From Strigamia acuminata (taxonomy: Eukaryota; Arthropoda; Chilopoda; Geophilomorpha; Linotaeniidae), in NCBI GenBank assembly GCA_949358305.1, contig OX442323.1, positions 868,001 through 932,000 on the forward strand: DNA of 64,000 nucleotides. The letters run 5' to 3'. Below the pieces are notes generated by a model, which saw only the letters and a program-made list of their open reading frames with translations, searched no databases and had not been told where the DNA came from. Position numbers and translations under genes: made by a program. Shown here piece after piece: positions 1-15,377 of this stretch (its first letter is position 1; each line of letters begins with the position of its first letter).

Positions 1-3000
1 AAGGCTCCAATGTAAGTTTTAGAAACATCTAACCAATGATTTGGGAGAATAGACTTTTGATCTCATCACAGTTGACTTAGCACAAACACCACAAGTCCAA
101 TGTCTCTGAATGTTCAGAAATAGTGTTTAAACCTTAGTAGAAGGCTCCAATGTAAGTTTTAGAAACATTTAACTAATGATTTGGGAGAATAGACTTTTGA
201 TCTCATCACAGTTGACTTAGCACAAACACCACAAGTCCAATGTCTCTGAACGTTCAGAAATAGTAGAAGCCTTCAATTTAAATTTTAGCAACATCCAAGC
301 ACTGATTTGGGAGAATAGACTTTTGATCTCATCACAGATGACTTAGCACAAACACCACAAGACCAATGTCTCTGAATGTTCAGAAATAGGGTTTAAACCT
401 TAGTAGAAGCCTTCAATTTAAATTTTAGCAACATCCAAGCACTGATTTGGGAGAATAGACTTTTGATCTCATCACAGTTGACTTAGCACAAACACCACAA
501 GACCAATGTCTCTGAATGTTCAAAAATAGGGTTTAAACCTTAGTAGAAGGCTCCAATGTAAGTTTTAGAAACATCTAACCAATGATTTGGGAGAATAGAC
601 TTTTGATCTCATCACAGTTGACTTAGCACAACCACCACAAGTCCAATGTCTCTGAATGTTCAGAAATAGTGTTTAAACCTTAGTAGAAGCCTTCAATGTA
701 AGTTTTAGCAACATCCAAGCACTAATTTGGGAGAATAGACTTTTGATCTCATCACAGTTGACTTAGCACAAACACCACAAGACCAATCTCTCTGAATGTT
801 CAGAAATAGTGTTTAAACCTTAGTAGAAGCCTTCAATGTAAGTTTTAGCAACATCCAAGCAATCCATTTTGAAAAAAAAATTTTGAGCTTATTTCACATC
901 GCAGTTGACTTAGCACAAACACCACAAGACCAATGTCTTTGAATGTTCAGAAATAGTGTTTAAACCTTAGTAGAAGGCTCCAATGTAAGTTTTAGAAACA
1001 TCTAACCAATGATTTGGGAGAATAGACTTTTGATCTCATCACAGTTGACTTAGCACAAACACCACAAGTCCAATGTCTCTGAATGTTCAGAAATAGTGTT
1101 TAAACCTTAGTAGAAGGCTCCAATGTAAGTTTTAGAAACATTTAACTAATGATTTGGGAGAATAGACTTTTGATCTCATCACAGTTGACTTAGCACAAAC
1201 ACCACAAGTCCAATGTCTCTGAATGTTCAGAAATAGTGTTTAAACCTTAGTAGAAGCCTTCAATTTAAATTTTAGCAACATCCAAGCACTGATTTGGGAG
1301 AATAGACTTTTGATCTCATCACAGTTGACTTAGCACAAACACCACAAGACCAATGTCTCTGAATGTTCAGAAATAGTGTTTAAACCTTAGTAGAAGGCTC
1401 CAATGTAAGTTTTAGAAACATCTAACTAATGATTTGGGAGAATAGACTTTTGATCTCATCACAGTTGACTTAGCACAAACACCACAAGACCAATGTCTCT
1501 GAATGTTCAGAAATAGTGTTTAAACCTTAGTAGAAGGCTCCAATGTAAGTTTTAGAAACATCTAACCAATGATTTGGGAGAATAGACTTTTGATCTCATC
1601 ACAGTTGACTTAGCACAAACACCACAAGTCCAATGTCTCTGAATGTAAAGAAATAGTGTTTAAACCTTAGTAGAAGCCTTCAATGTAAGTTTTAGCAACA
1701 TCCAAGCAATACATTTTGAAAAAAAAATTTTGAGCTTATTTCACATCGCAGTTGACTTAGCACAAACACCACAAGACCAATGTCTCTGAATGTTCAGAAA
1801 TAGTGTTTAAACCTTAGTAGAAGGCTCCAATGTAAGTTTTAGAAACATCTAACCAATGATTTGGGAGAATAGACTTTTGATCTCATCACAGTTGACTTAG
1901 CACAAACACCACAAGTCCAATGTCTCTGAATGTTCAGAAATAGTGTTTAAACCTTAGTAGAAGGCTCCAATGTAAGTTTTAGAAACATTTAACTAATGAT
2001 TTGGGAGAATAGACTTTTGATCTCATCACAGTTGACTTAGCACAAACACCACAAGTCCAATGTCTCTGAATGTTCAGAAATAGTGTTTAAACCTTAGTAG
2101 AAGCCTTCAATTTAAATTTTAGCAACATCCAAGCACTGATTTGGGAGAATAGACTTTTGATCTCATCACAGTTGACTTAGCACAAACACCACAAGACCAA
2201 TGTCTCTGAATGTTCAGAAATAGTGTTTAAACCTTAGTAGAAGGCTCCAATGTAAGTTTTAGAAACATCTAACTAATGATTTGGGAGAATAGACTTTTGA
2301 TCTCATCACAGTTGACTTAGCACAAACACCACAAGACCAATGTCTCTGAATGTTCAGAAATAGTGTTTAAACCTTAGTAGAAGGCTCCAATGTAAGTTTT
2401 AGAAACATCTAACTAATGATTTGGGAGAATAGACTTTTGATCTCATCACAGTTGACTTAGCACAAACACCACAAGACCAATGTTTCTGAATGTTCAGAAA
2501 TAGTGTTTAAACCTTAGTAGAAGGCTCCAATGTAAGTTTTAGAAACATCTAACCAATGATTTGGGAGAATAGACTTTTGATCTCATCACAGTTGACTTAG
2601 CACAAACACCACAAGTCCAATGTCTCTGAATGTTCAGAAATAGTGTTTAAACCTTAGTAGAAGGCTCCAATGTAAGTTTTAGAAACATTTAACTAATGAT
2701 TTGGGAGAATAGACTTTTGATCTCATCACAGTTGACTTAGCACAAACACCACAAGTCCAATGTCTCTGAATGTTCAGAAATAGCGTTTAAACATTAGTAG
2801 AAGGCTCCAATGTAAGTTTTAGAAACATCTAACTAATGATTTGGGAGAATAGACTTTTGATCTCATCACAGTTGACTTAGCACAAACACCACAACACCAA
2901 TGTTTCTGAATGTTCAGAAATAGTGTTTAAACCTTAGTAGAAGGCTCCAATGTAAGTTTTAGAAACATCTAACCAATGATTTGGGAGAATAGACTTTTGA

Positions 3001-6000
3001 TCTCATCACAGTTGACTTAGCACAAACACCACAAGTCCAATGTCTCTGAATGTTCAGAAATAGTGTTTAAACCTTAGTAGAAGGCTCCAATGTAAGTTTT
3101 AGAAACATCTAACTAATGATTTGGGAGAATAGACTTTTGATCTCATCACAGTTGACTTAGCACAAACACCACAAGACCAATGTCTCTGAATGTTCAGAAA
3201 TAGTGTTTAAACCTTAGTAGAAGGCTCCAATGTAAGTTTTAGAAACATCTAACTAATGATTTGGGAGAATAGACTTTTGATCTCATCACAGTTGACTTAG
3301 CACAAACACCACAAGACCAATGTTTCTGAATGTTCAGAAATAGTGTTTAAACCTTAGTAGAAGGCTCCAATGTAAGTTTTAGCAACATCCAAGCAATACA
3401 TTTTGAAAAAAAAATTTTGAGCTTATTTCACATCGCAGTTGACTTAGCACAAACACCACAAGACCAATGTCTCTGAATGTTCAGAAATAGTGTTTAAACC
3501 TTAGTAGAAGGCTCCAATGTAAGTTTTAGAAACATCTAACTAATGATTTGGAAGAATAGACTTTTGATCTCATCACAGTTGACTTAGCACAAACACCACA
3601 AGACCAATGTTTCTAAATGTTCAGAAATAGTGTTTAAACCTTAGTAGAAGGCTCCAATGTAAGTTTTAGAAACATCTAACCAATGATTTGGGAGAATAGA
3701 CTTTTGATCTCATCACAGTTGACTTAGCACAAACACCACAAAACCAATGTCTCTGAATGTTCAGAAATAGTGTTTAAACCTTAGTAGAAGGCTCCAATGT
3801 AAGTTTTAGAAACATCTAACTAATGATTTGGGAGAATAGACTTTTGATCTCATCACAGTTGACTTAGCACAAACACCACAAGACCAATGTTTCTGAATGT
3901 TCAGAAATAGTGTTTAAACCTTAGTAGAAGGCTCCAATGTAAGTTTTAGAAACATCTAACCAATGATTTGGGAGAATAGACTTTTGATCTCATCACAGTT
4001 GACTTAGCACAAACACCACAAGTCCAATGTCTCTGAATGTAAAGAAATAGTGTTTAAACCTTAGTAGAAGCCTTCAATGTAAGTTTTAGCAACATCCAAG
4101 CAATACATTTTGAAAAAAAAATTTTGAGCTTATTTCACATCGCAGTTGACTTAGCACAAACACCACAAGACCAATGTCTCTGAATGTTCAGAAATAGTGT
4201 TTAAACCTTAGTAGAAGGCTCCAATGTAAGTTTTAGAAACATCTAACCAATGATTTGGGAGAATAGACTTTTGATCTCATCACAGTTGACTTAGCACAAA
4301 CACCACAAGTCCAATGTCTCTGAATGTTCAGAAATAGTGTTTAAACCTTAGTAGAAGCCTTCAATGTAAGTTTTAGCAACATCCAAGCAATACATTTTGA
4401 AAAAAAAATTTTGAGCTTATTTCACATCGCAGTTGACTTAGCACAAACACCACAAGACCAATGTCTCTGAATGTTCAGAAATAGTGTTTAAACCTTAGTA
4501 GAAGGCTCCGATGTAAGTTTTAGAAACATCTAACCAATGATTTGGGAGAATAGACTTTTGATCTCATCACAGTTGACTTAGCACAAACACCACAAGTCCA
4601 ATGTCTCTGAATGTTCAGAAATAGTGTTTAAACCTTAGTAGAAGCCTTCAATTTAAATTTTAGCAACATCCAAGCACTGATTTGGGAGAATAGACTTTTG
4701 ATCTCATCACAGTTGACTTAGCACAAACACCACAAGTCCAATGTCTCTGAATGTTCAGAAATAGTGTTTAAACCTTAGTAGAAGACTTCAATGTAAGTTT
4801 TAGCAACATCCAAGCGCTGATTTGGGAGAATAGACTTTTGATCTTATCACAGTTGACTTAGCACAAACACCACAAGACCAATGTTTCTGAATGTTCAGAA
4901 ATAGTGTTTAAACCTTAGTAGAAGGCTCCAATGTAAGTTTTAGAAACATCTAACCAATGATTTGGGAGAATAGACTTTTGATCTCATCACAGTTGACTTA
5001 GCACAAACACCACAAGTCCAATGTCTCTGAATGTTCAGAAATATTGTTAAAACCTTAGTAGAAGCCTTCAATGTAAGTTTTAGCAACATCCAAGCAATAC
5101 ATTTTGAAAAAAAAATTTTGAGCTTATTTCACATCGCAGTTGACTTAGCACAAACACCACAAGACCAATGTCTCTGAATGTTCAGAAATAGTGTTTAAAC
5201 CTTAGTAGAAGGCTCCGATGTAAGTTTTAGAAACATCTAACCAATGATTTGGGAGAATAGACTTTTGATCTCATCACAGTTGACTTAGCACAAACACCAC
5301 AAGTCCAATGTCTCTGAATGTTCAGAAATAGTGTTTAAACCTTAGTAGAAGCCTTCAATTTAAATTTTAGCAACATCCAAGCAATGATTTGGGAGAATAG
5401 ACTTTTGATCTCATCACAGTTGACTTAGCACAAACACCACAAGTCCAATGTCTCTGAATGTTCAGAAATAGTGTTTAAACCTTAGTAGAAGACTTCAATG
5501 TAAGTTTTAGCAACATCCAAGCGCTGATTTGGGAGAATAGACTTTTGATCTCATCACAGTTGACTTAGCACAAACACCACAAGACAAATGTCTCTAAATG
5601 TTCAGAAATAGTGTTTAAACCTTAGTAGAAGACTTCAATGTAAGTTTTAGCAACATCCAAGCACTGATTTGGGAGAATAGACTTTTGATCTCATCACAGT
5701 TGACTTAGCACAAACACCACAAGATTAATGTCTCTGAATGTTCAGAAATAGTGTTTAAACCTTAGTAGAAGGCTCCAATGTAAGTTTTAGAAACATCTAA
5801 CTAATGATTTGGGAGAATAGACTTTTGATCTCATCACAGTTGACTTAGCACAAACACCACAAGACCAATGTCTCTGAATGTTCAGAAATAATGTTTAAAC
5901 CTTAGTAGAAGGCTCCAATGTAAGTTTTAGAAACATCTAACTAATGATTTGGGAGAATAGACTTTTGCTCTCATTACAGTTGACTTAGCACAAACACCAC

Positions 6001-9000
6001 AAGACCAATGTTTCTGAATGTTCAGAAATAGTGTTTAAACCTTAGTAGAAGGCTCCAATGTAAGTTTTAGAAACATCTAACCAATGATTTGGGAGAATAG
6101 ACTTTTGATCTCATCACAGTTGACTTAGCACAAACACCACAAGACCAATGTCTCTGAATGTTCAGAAATAGTGTTTAAACCTTAGTAGAAGGCTCCAATG
6201 TAAGTTTTAGAAACATCTAACTAATGATTTGGGAGAATAGACTTTTGATCTTATCACAGTTGACTTAGCACAAACACCACAAGACCAATGTTTCTGAATG
6301 TTCAGAAATAGTGTTTAAACCTTAGTAGAAGGCTCCAATGTAAGTTTTAGAAACATCTAACCAATGATTTGGGAGAATAGACTTTTGATCTCATCACAGT
6401 TGACTTAGCACAAACACCACAAGTCCAATGTCTCTGAATGTAAAGAAATAGTGTTTAAACCTTAGTAGAAGCCTTCAATGTAAGTTTTAGCAACATCCAA
6501 GCAATACAGTTTGAAAAAAGAATTTTGAGCTTATTTCACATCGCAGTTGACTTAGCACAAACACCACAAGACCAATGTCTCTGAATGTTCAGAAATAGCG
6601 TTTAAACATTAGTAGAAGGCTCCAATGTAAGTTTTAGAAACATCTAACTAATGATTTGGGAGAATAGACTTTTGATCTCATCACAGTTGACTTAGCACAA
6701 ACACCACAAAACCAATGTTTCTGAATGTTCAGAAATAGTGTTTAAACCTTAGTAGAAGGCTCCAATGTAAGTTTTAGAAACATCCAAGCACTAATTTGGG
6801 AGAATAGACTTTTGATCTCATCACAGTTGACTTAGCACAAACACCACAAGACCAATCTCTCTGAATGTTCAGAAATAGTGTTTAAACCTTAGTAGAAGCC
6901 TTCAATGTAAGTTTTAGCAACATCCAAGCAATCCATTTTGAAAAAAAAATTTTGAGCTTATTTCACATCGCAGTTGACTTAGCACAAACACCACAAGACC
7001 AATGTCTTTGAATGTTCAGAAATAGTGTTTAAACCTTAGTAGAAGGCTCCAATGTAAGTTTTAGAAACATTTAACTAATGATTTGAGAGAATAGACTTTT
7101 GATCTCATCACAGTTGACTTAGCACAAACACCACAAGTCCAATGTCTCTGAATGTTCAGAAATAGTGTTTAAACCTTAGTAGAAGCCTTCAATGTAAGTT
7201 TTAGCAACATCCAAGCAATACATTTTGAAAAAAAAATTTTGAGCTTATTTCACATCGCAGTTGACTTAGCACAAACACCACAAGACCAATGTCTCTGAAT
7301 GTTCAGAAATAGTGTTTAAACCTTAGTAGAAAGCTCCAATGTAAGTTTTAGAAACATCTAACTAATGATTTGGGAGAATAGACTTTTGATCTCATCACAG
7401 TTGACTTAGCACAAACACCACAAGTCCAATGTCTCTGAATGTTCAGAAATAGTGTTTAAACCCTAGTAGAAGCCTTCAATTTAAATTTTAGCAACATCCA
7501 AGCACTGATTTGGGAGAATAGACTTTTGATCTCATCACAGATGACTTAGCACAAACACCACAAGACCAATGTCTCTGAATGTTCAGAAATAGGGTTTAAA
7601 CCTTAGTAGAAGGCTCCAATGTAAGTTTTAGAAACATCTAACTAATCATTTGGGAGAATAGACTTTTGATCTCATCACAGTTGACTTAGCACAAACACCA
7701 CAAGACCAATGTCTCTGAATGTTCAGAAATAGCGTTTAAACCTTAGTAGAAGGCTCCAATGTAAGTTTTAGAAACATCTAACTAATGATTTGAGAGAATA
7801 GACTTTTGATCTCATCACAGTTGACTTAGCACAAACACCACAACACCAATGTTTCTGAATGTTCAGAAATAGTGTTTAAACCTTAGTAGAAAGCTCCAAT
7901 GTAAGTTTTAGAAACATCTAACTAATGATTTGGGAGAATAGACTTTTGATCTCATCACAGTTGACTTAGCACAAACACCACAAGACCAATGTCTCTGAAT
8001 GTTCAGAAATAGTGTTTAAACCTTAGTAGAAGGCTCCAATGTAAGTTTTAGAAACATCTAACTAATGATTTGGGAGAATAGACTTTTGATCTCATCACAG
8101 TTGACTTAGCACAAACACCACAAGACCAATGTCTCTGAATGTTCAGAAATAGTGTTTAAACCTTAGTAGAAGGCTCCAATGTAAGTTTTAGAAACATCTA
8201 ACTAATGATTTGTGAGAATAGAATTTTGATCTCATCACAGTTGACTTAGCACAAACACCACAAGACCAATGTCTCTGAATGTTCAGAAATAGTTTTTAAA
8301 CCTTAGTAGAAGGCTCCAATGTAAGTTTTAGAAACATCTAACTAATGATTTGGGAGAATAGACTTTTGATCTCATCACAGTTGACTTAGCACAAACACCA
8401 CAAGACCAATGTCTCTGAATGTTCAGAAATAGTGTTTAAACCTTAGTAGAAGGCTCCAATGTAAGTTTTAGAAACATCTAACTAATGATTTGGGAGAATA
8501 GACTTTTGATCTCATCACAGTTGACTTAGCACAAACACCACAAGACCAATGTCTCTGAATGTTCAGAAATAGGGTTTAAACCTTAGTAGAAGGCTCCAAT
8601 GTAAGTTTTAGAAACATCTAACTAATGATTTGGGAGAATAGACTTTTGATCTCATCACAGTTGACTTAGCACAAACACCACAAGTCCAATGTCTCTGAAT
8701 GTTCAGAAATAGTGTTTAAACCTTAGTAGAAGCCTTCAATGTAAGTTTTAGCAACATCCAAGCAATACATTTTGAAAAAAAAATTTTGAGCTTATTTCAC
8801 ATCGCAGTTGACTTAGCACAAACACCACAAGACCAATGTCTCTGAATGTTCAGAAATAGTGTTTAAACCTTAGTAGAAGGCTCCAATGTAAGTTTTAGAA
8901 ACATCTAACTAATGATTTGGGAGAATAGACTTTTGATCTCATCACAGTTGACTTAGCACAAACACCACAAGACCAATGTTTCTGAATGTTCAGAAATAGT

Positions 9001-12000
9001 GTTTAAACCTTAGTAGAAGGCTCCAATGTAAGTTTTAGAAACATCTAACCAATGATTTGGGAGAATAGACTTTTGATCTCATCACAGTTGACTTAGCACA
9101 AACACCACAAGTCCAATGTCTCTGAATGTTCAGAAATAGTGTTTAAACCTTAGTAGAAGCCTTCAATGTAAGTTTTAGCAACATCCAAGCACTAATTTGG
9201 GAGAATAGACTTTTGATCTCATCACAGTTGACTTAGCACAAACACCACAAGACCAATGTCTCTGAATGTTCAGAAATAGTGTTTAAACCTTAGTAGAAGC
9301 CTTCAATGTAAGTTTTAGCAACATCCAAGCAATACATTTTGAAAAAAAAATTTTGAGCTTATTTCACATCGCAGTTGACTTAGCACAAACACCACAAGAC
9401 CAATGTCTCTGAATGTTCAGAAATAGTGTTTAAACCTTAGTAGAAGGCTCCGATGTAAGTTTTAGAAACATCTAACCAATGATTTGGGAGAATAGACTTT
9501 TGATCTCATCACAGTTGACTTAGCACAAACACCACAAGTCCAATGTCTCTGAATGTTCAGAAATAGTGTTTAAACCTTAGTAGAAGCCTTCAATGTAAGT
9601 TTTAGCAACATCCAAGCAATACATTTTGAAAAAAAAATTTTGAGCTTATTTCACATCGCAGTTGACTTAGCACAAACACCACAAGACCAATGTCTCTGAA
9701 TGTTCAGAAATAGTGTTTAAACCTTAGTAGAAGGCTCCAATGTAAGTTTTAGAAACATCTAACTAATGATTTGGGAGAATAGACTTTTGATCTCATCACA
9801 GTTGACTTAGCACAAACACCACAAGACCAATGTTTCTGAATGTTCAGAAATAGTGTTTAAACCTTAGTAGAAGGCTCCAATGTAAGTTTTAGAAACATCT
9901 AACTAATGATTTGGGAGAATAGACTTTTGATCTCATCACAGTTGACTTAGCACAAACACCACAAGACCAATGTTTCTGAATGTTCAGAAATAGTGTTTAA
10001 ACCTTAGTAGAAGGCTCCAATGTAAGTTTTAGAAACATCTAACCAATGATTTGGGAGAATAGACTTTTGATCTCATCACAGTTGACTTAGCACAAACACC
10101 ACAAGTCCAATGTCTCTGAATGTTCAGAAATAGTGTTTAAACCTTAGTAGAAGCCTTCAATGTAAGTTTTAGCAACATCCAAGCACTAATTTGGGAGAAT
10201 AGACTTTTGATCTCATCACAGTTGACTTAGCACAAACACCACAAGACCAATGTCTCTGAATGTTCAGAAATAGTGTTTAAACCTTAGTAGAAGCCTTCAA
10301 TGTAAGTTTTAGCAACATCCAAGCAATACATTTTGAAAAAAAAATTTTGAGCTTATTTCACATCGCAGTTGACTTAGCACAAACACCACAAGACCAATGT
10401 CTCTGAATGTTCAGAAATAGTGTTTAAACCTTAGTAGAAGGCTCCGATGTAAGTTTTAGAAACATCTAACCAATGATTTGGGAGAATAGACTTTTGATCT
10501 CATCACAGTTGACTTAGCACAAACACCACAAGTCCAATGTCTCTGAATGTTCAGAAATAGTGTTTAAACCTTAGTAGAAGCCTTCAATGTAAGTTTTAGC
10601 AACATCCAAGCAATACATTTTGAAAAAAAAATTTTGAGCTTATTTCACATCGCAGTTGACTTAGCACAAACACCACAAGACCAATGTCTCTGAATGTTCA
10701 GAAATAGTGTTTAAACCTTAGTAGAAGGCTCCAATGTAAGTTTTAGAAACATCTAACTAATGATTTGGGAGAATAGACTTTTGATCTCATCACAGTTGAC
10801 TTAGCACAAACACCACAAGACCAATGTTTCTGAATGTTCAGAAATAGTGTTTAAACCTTAGTAGAAGGCTCCAATGTAAGTTTTAGAAACATCTAACCAA
10901 TGATTTGGGAGAATAGACTTTTGATCTCATCACAGTTGACTTAGCACAAACACCACAAGTCCAATGTCTCTGAATGTTCAGAAATAGTGTTTAAACCTTA
11001 GTAGAAGCCTTCAATGTAAGTTTTAGCAACATCCAAGCACTAATTTGGGAGAATAGACTTTTGATCTCATCACAGTTGACTTAGCACAAACACCACAAGA
11101 CCAATCTCTCTGAATGTTCAGAAATAGTGTTTAAACCTTAGTAGAAGCCTTCAATGTAAGTTTTAGCAACATCCAAGCAATCCATTTTGAAAAAAAAATT
11201 TTGAGCTTATTTCACATCGCAGTTGACTTAGCACAAACACCACAAGACCAATGTCTTTGAATGTTCAGAAATAGTGTTTAAACCTTAGTAGAAGGCTCCA
11301 ATGTAAGTTTTAGAAACATCTAACTAATGATTTGGGAGAATAGACTTTTGATCTCATCACAGTTGACTTAGCACAAACACCACAAGACCAATGTCTCTGA
11401 ATGTTCAGAAATAGTGTTTAAACCTTAGTAGAAGGCTCCAATGTAAGTTTTAGAAACATCTAACTAATGATTTGGGAGAATAGACTTTTGATCTCATCAC
11501 AGTTGACTTAGCACAAACACCACAAGACCAATGTCTCTGAATGTTCAGAAATAGTGTTTAAACCTTAGTAGAAGGCTCCAATGTAAGTTTTAGAAACATC
11601 TAACTAATGATTTGGGAGAATAGACTTTTGATCTCATCACAGTTGACTTAGCACAAACACCACAAGACCAATGTTTCTGAATATTCAGAAATAGTGTTTA
11701 AACCTTAGTAGAAGGCTCCAATGTAAGTTTTAGAAACATCTAACCAATGATTTGGGAGAATAGACTTTTGATCTCATCACAGTTGACTTAGCACAAACAC
11801 CACAAGTCCAATGTCTCTGAATGTAAAGAAATAGTGTTTAAACCTTAGTAGAAGCCTTCAATGTAAGTTTTAGCAACATCCAAGCAATACATTTTGAAAA
11901 AAAATTTTGAGCTTATTTCACATCGCAGTTGACTTAGCACAAACACCACAAGACCAATGTCTCTGAATGTTCAGAAATAGTGTTTAAACCTTAGTAGAAG

Positions 12001-14194
12001 GCTCCAATGTAAGTTTTAGAAACATCTAACCAATGATTTGGGAGAATAGACTTTTGATCTCATCACAGTTGACTTAGCACAAACACCACAAGTCCAATGT
12101 CTCTGAATGTTCAGAAATAGTGTTTAAACCTTAGTAGAAGCCTTCAATGTAAGTTTTAGCAACATCCAAGCACTAATTTGGGAGAATAGACTTTTGATCT
12201 CATCACAGTTGACTTAGCACAAACACCACAAGACCAATCTCTCTGAATGTTCAGAAATAGTGTTTAAACCTTAGTAGAAGCCTTCAATGTAAGTTTTAGC
12301 AACATCCAAGCAATCCATTTTGAAAAAAAAATTTTGAGCTTATTTCACATCGCAGTTGACTTAGCACAAACACCACAAGACCAATGTCTTTGAATGTTCA
12401 GAAATAGTGTTTAAACCTTAGTAGAAGGCTCCAATGTAAGTTTTAGAAACATCTAACTAATGATTTGGGAGAATAGACTTTTGATCTCATCACAGTTGAC
12501 TTAGCACAAACACCACAAGACCAATGTTTCTGAATGTTCAGAAATAGTGTTTAAACCTTAGTAGAAGGCTCCAATGTAAGTTTTAGAAACATCTAACCAA
12601 TGATTTGGGAGAATAGACTTTTGATCTCATCACAGTTGACTTAGCACAAACACCACAAGTCCAATGTCTCTGAATGTAAAGAAATAGTGTTTAAACCTTA
12701 GTAGAAGCCTTCAATGTAAGTTTTAGCAACATCCAAGCAATACATTTTGAAAAAAAAATTTTGAGCTTATTTCACATCGCAGTTGACTTAGCACAAACAC
12801 CACAAGACCAATGTCTCTGAATGTTCAGAAATAGTGTTTAAACCTTAGTAGAAGGCTCCAATGTAAGTTTTAGAAACATCTAACCAATGATTTGGGAGAA
12901 TAGACTTTTGATCTCATCACAGTTGACTTAGCACAAACACCACAAGTCCAATGTCTCTGAATGTTCAGAAATAGTGTTTAAACCTTAGTAGAAGCCTTCA
13001 ATGTAAGTTTTAGCAACATCCAAGCAATACATTTTGAAAAAAAAATTTTGAGCTTATTTCACATCGCAGTTGACTTAGCACAAACACCACAAGACCAATG
13101 TCTCTGAATGTTCAGAAATAGTGTTTAAACCTTAGTAGAAGGCTCCGATGTAAGTTTTAGAAACATCTAACCAATGATTTGGGAGAATAGACTTTTGATC
13201 TCATCACAGTTGACTTAGCACAAACACCACAAGTCCAATGTCTCTGAATGTTCAGAAATAGTGTTTAAACCTTAGTAGAAGCCTTCAATTTAAATTTTAG
13301 CAACATCCAAGCACTGATTTGGGAGAATAGACTTTTGATCTCATCACAGTTGACTTAGCACAAACACCACAAGTCCAATTTCTCTGAATGTTTAGAAATA
13401 GTGTTTAAACCTTAGTAGAAGACTTCAATGTAAGTTTTAGCAACATCCAAGCGCTGATTTGGGAGAATAGACTTTTGATCTCATCACAGTTGACTTAGCA
13501 CAAACACCACAAGACAAATGTCTCTGAATGTTCAGAAATAGTGTTTAAACCTTAGTAGAAGACTTCAATGTAAGTTTTAGCAACATCCAAGCACTGATTT
13601 GGGAGAATAGACTTTTGATCTCATCACAGTTGACTTAGCACAAACACCACAAGATTAATGTCTCTGAATGTTCAGAAATAGTGTTTAAACCTTAGTAGAA
13701 GGCTCCAATGTAAGTTTTAGAAACATCTAACTAATGATTTGGGAGAATAGACTTTTGATCTCATCACAGTTGACTTAGCACAAACACCACAAGACCAATG
13801 TCTCTGAATGTTCAGAAATAGTGTTTAAACCTTAGTAGAAGGCTCCAATGTAAGTTTTAGAAACATCTAACTAATGATTTGGGAGAATAGACTTTTGCTC
13901 TCATTACAGTTGACTTAGCACAAACACCACAAGACCAATGTCTCTGAATGTTCAGAAATAGTGTTTAAACCTTAGTAGAAGGCTCCAATGTAAGTTTTAG
14001 AAACATCTAACTAATGATTTGGGAGAATAGACTTTTGATCTTATCACAGTTGACTTAGCACAAACACCACAAGACCAATGTTTCTGAATGTTCAGAAATA
14101 GTGTTTAAACCTTAGTAGAAGGCTCCAATGTAAGTTTTAGAAACATCTAACCAATGATTTGGGAGAATAGACTTTTGATCTCATCACAGTTGAC
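1..14194. repeat. Satellite array, left part (140/147 bp monomers)
   Basis: Head-to-tail tandem repeat filling the window from its first base. The usual unit is 140 bp (for example the AAGGCTCC start recurs at 1 and 141). A second type is 147 bp (827 to 974), in which the central GATTTGGGAGAATAGAC part is replaced by a segment with an A-run followed by TTTTGAGCTTATTTCACATC. About 100 units are present. Units also vary at AAGGCTCC versus AAGCCTTC and at CACAAGTCC versus CACAAGACC, and these variants recur in ordered blocks, so there is higher-order structure. One shortened unit lies near 263, where about 14 bp is missing. No ORF of note occurs in it. The array stops abruptly at 14194, where the solo LTR begins, and resumes in phase at 44317. 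Confidence 0.98.
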
Positions 14195-15345
14195 TGTTGC
14201 GATCAGTCAACAGGAACAGAGAAGAACTGAGATGTGGCGATTCGAAACTCCCGCCAACAAACTCAAACGATCGTATAGTGAAATTCGTACGTGTACCGTG
14301 TGGAAATGCACTTGATTCGCCTCAAAATCTCCTGTTACATGAGGGTTTAACTGTTGGAAACACTTTTGCATGGTATCCAAGTGTTTGCTGATCCATTGGC
14401 CAGTCTGGGAAAAAATGGTTTCCTACTCAGGACACATTGAAAATGGGTCAAAAGCAGAAAATACAAGAGTTAACATTAACACGACTATTTTAATCAAATA
14501 TAAAATGGCAACTGAATAATTACACATTATCAATCAAAAGGCACGCAACAAGCCAATTGTCGGCAATTTACAATAAAGAAATACTCCGTTGCCACGGAAA
14601 CGGAGGAAATGCAATTTCAAGCAAAGACAACAAATTACGAGAAATGTATTAAAAATAATGTGTAATAGCTCAAAATGAGCACAAAAAACTCAGGAATAAT
14701 AAAGTCTATCGTAACAACAAAATTCATTAATCAAAACAATGAGAAAACAGCGAAAACAGTGATCGCTAGGCAGATAATTGGGCCTAACCAATCAAAGACA
14801 AGCAAAATGACATAATCATCAAGTTTGAATTCAAAGTCACACACAAAACCAAATAAGTAAAGATTTTGCATTGAAATACATTAAAACTAAATAGTACTAA
14901 CACCAATTGAGATATAAAAACAAAGCGACATGAAAGATTTACAAATCATCGGCAAAATCCAACATGGCGTCCGGTAAACTCTACATTGGCGGCAAAACAC
15001 AAGGTTTGAATTTCAACACAAGAAATAACTTATGTAAACACTTTGGAATAAGTAAATAAGTTCAGGAAATGTAATTTCCCGCAAACAAGACACGTTTTAA
15101 TAAAAGAACACTTGAAATCAACCGCAAACCGAACGAAACGATCTTGGACGGCAACGCACATGCGGGGTCCGTCACGATCGCTCGTAGCAGAAAAACGGCT
15201 GTTCCGGGACGAAATTAGAGTGCACGAATCAACAGATCACCCCCAAATTAGTCTAAAACAATGTCAAAAACAATTCTAACCATCAAAATTCCGTCCAAAC
15301 GGAAGGTTAGAAGTTTGAACAAAAACCGAACTAGAACTTGAAATA

Positions 15346-15353
15346 TGACGTCA
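15346..15353. promoter_or_regulatory. CRE/ATF-type palindrome in solo LTR
   Basis: Perfect TGACGTCA. The same palindrome is present in the corresponding part of the intact BEL LTR (57226-57233), although the surrounding LTR sequence has diverged. This fits a conserved bZIP (CREB/ATF) site in the LTR promoter. Function is inferred only. Confidence 0.45.
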
Positions 15354-15377
15354 CGTCAATAACACTAGTGAACTGTT

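Noticed and set aside
1-14194. CRISPR-like array
   Set aside because: Units are contiguous with no unique spacers, and the genome is animal; it is ordinary satellite DNA.
14197-15377. A host gene between array and gypsy A
   Set aside because: This stretch aligns in reverse complement to the BEL LTR and has no coding frame above 64 codons.
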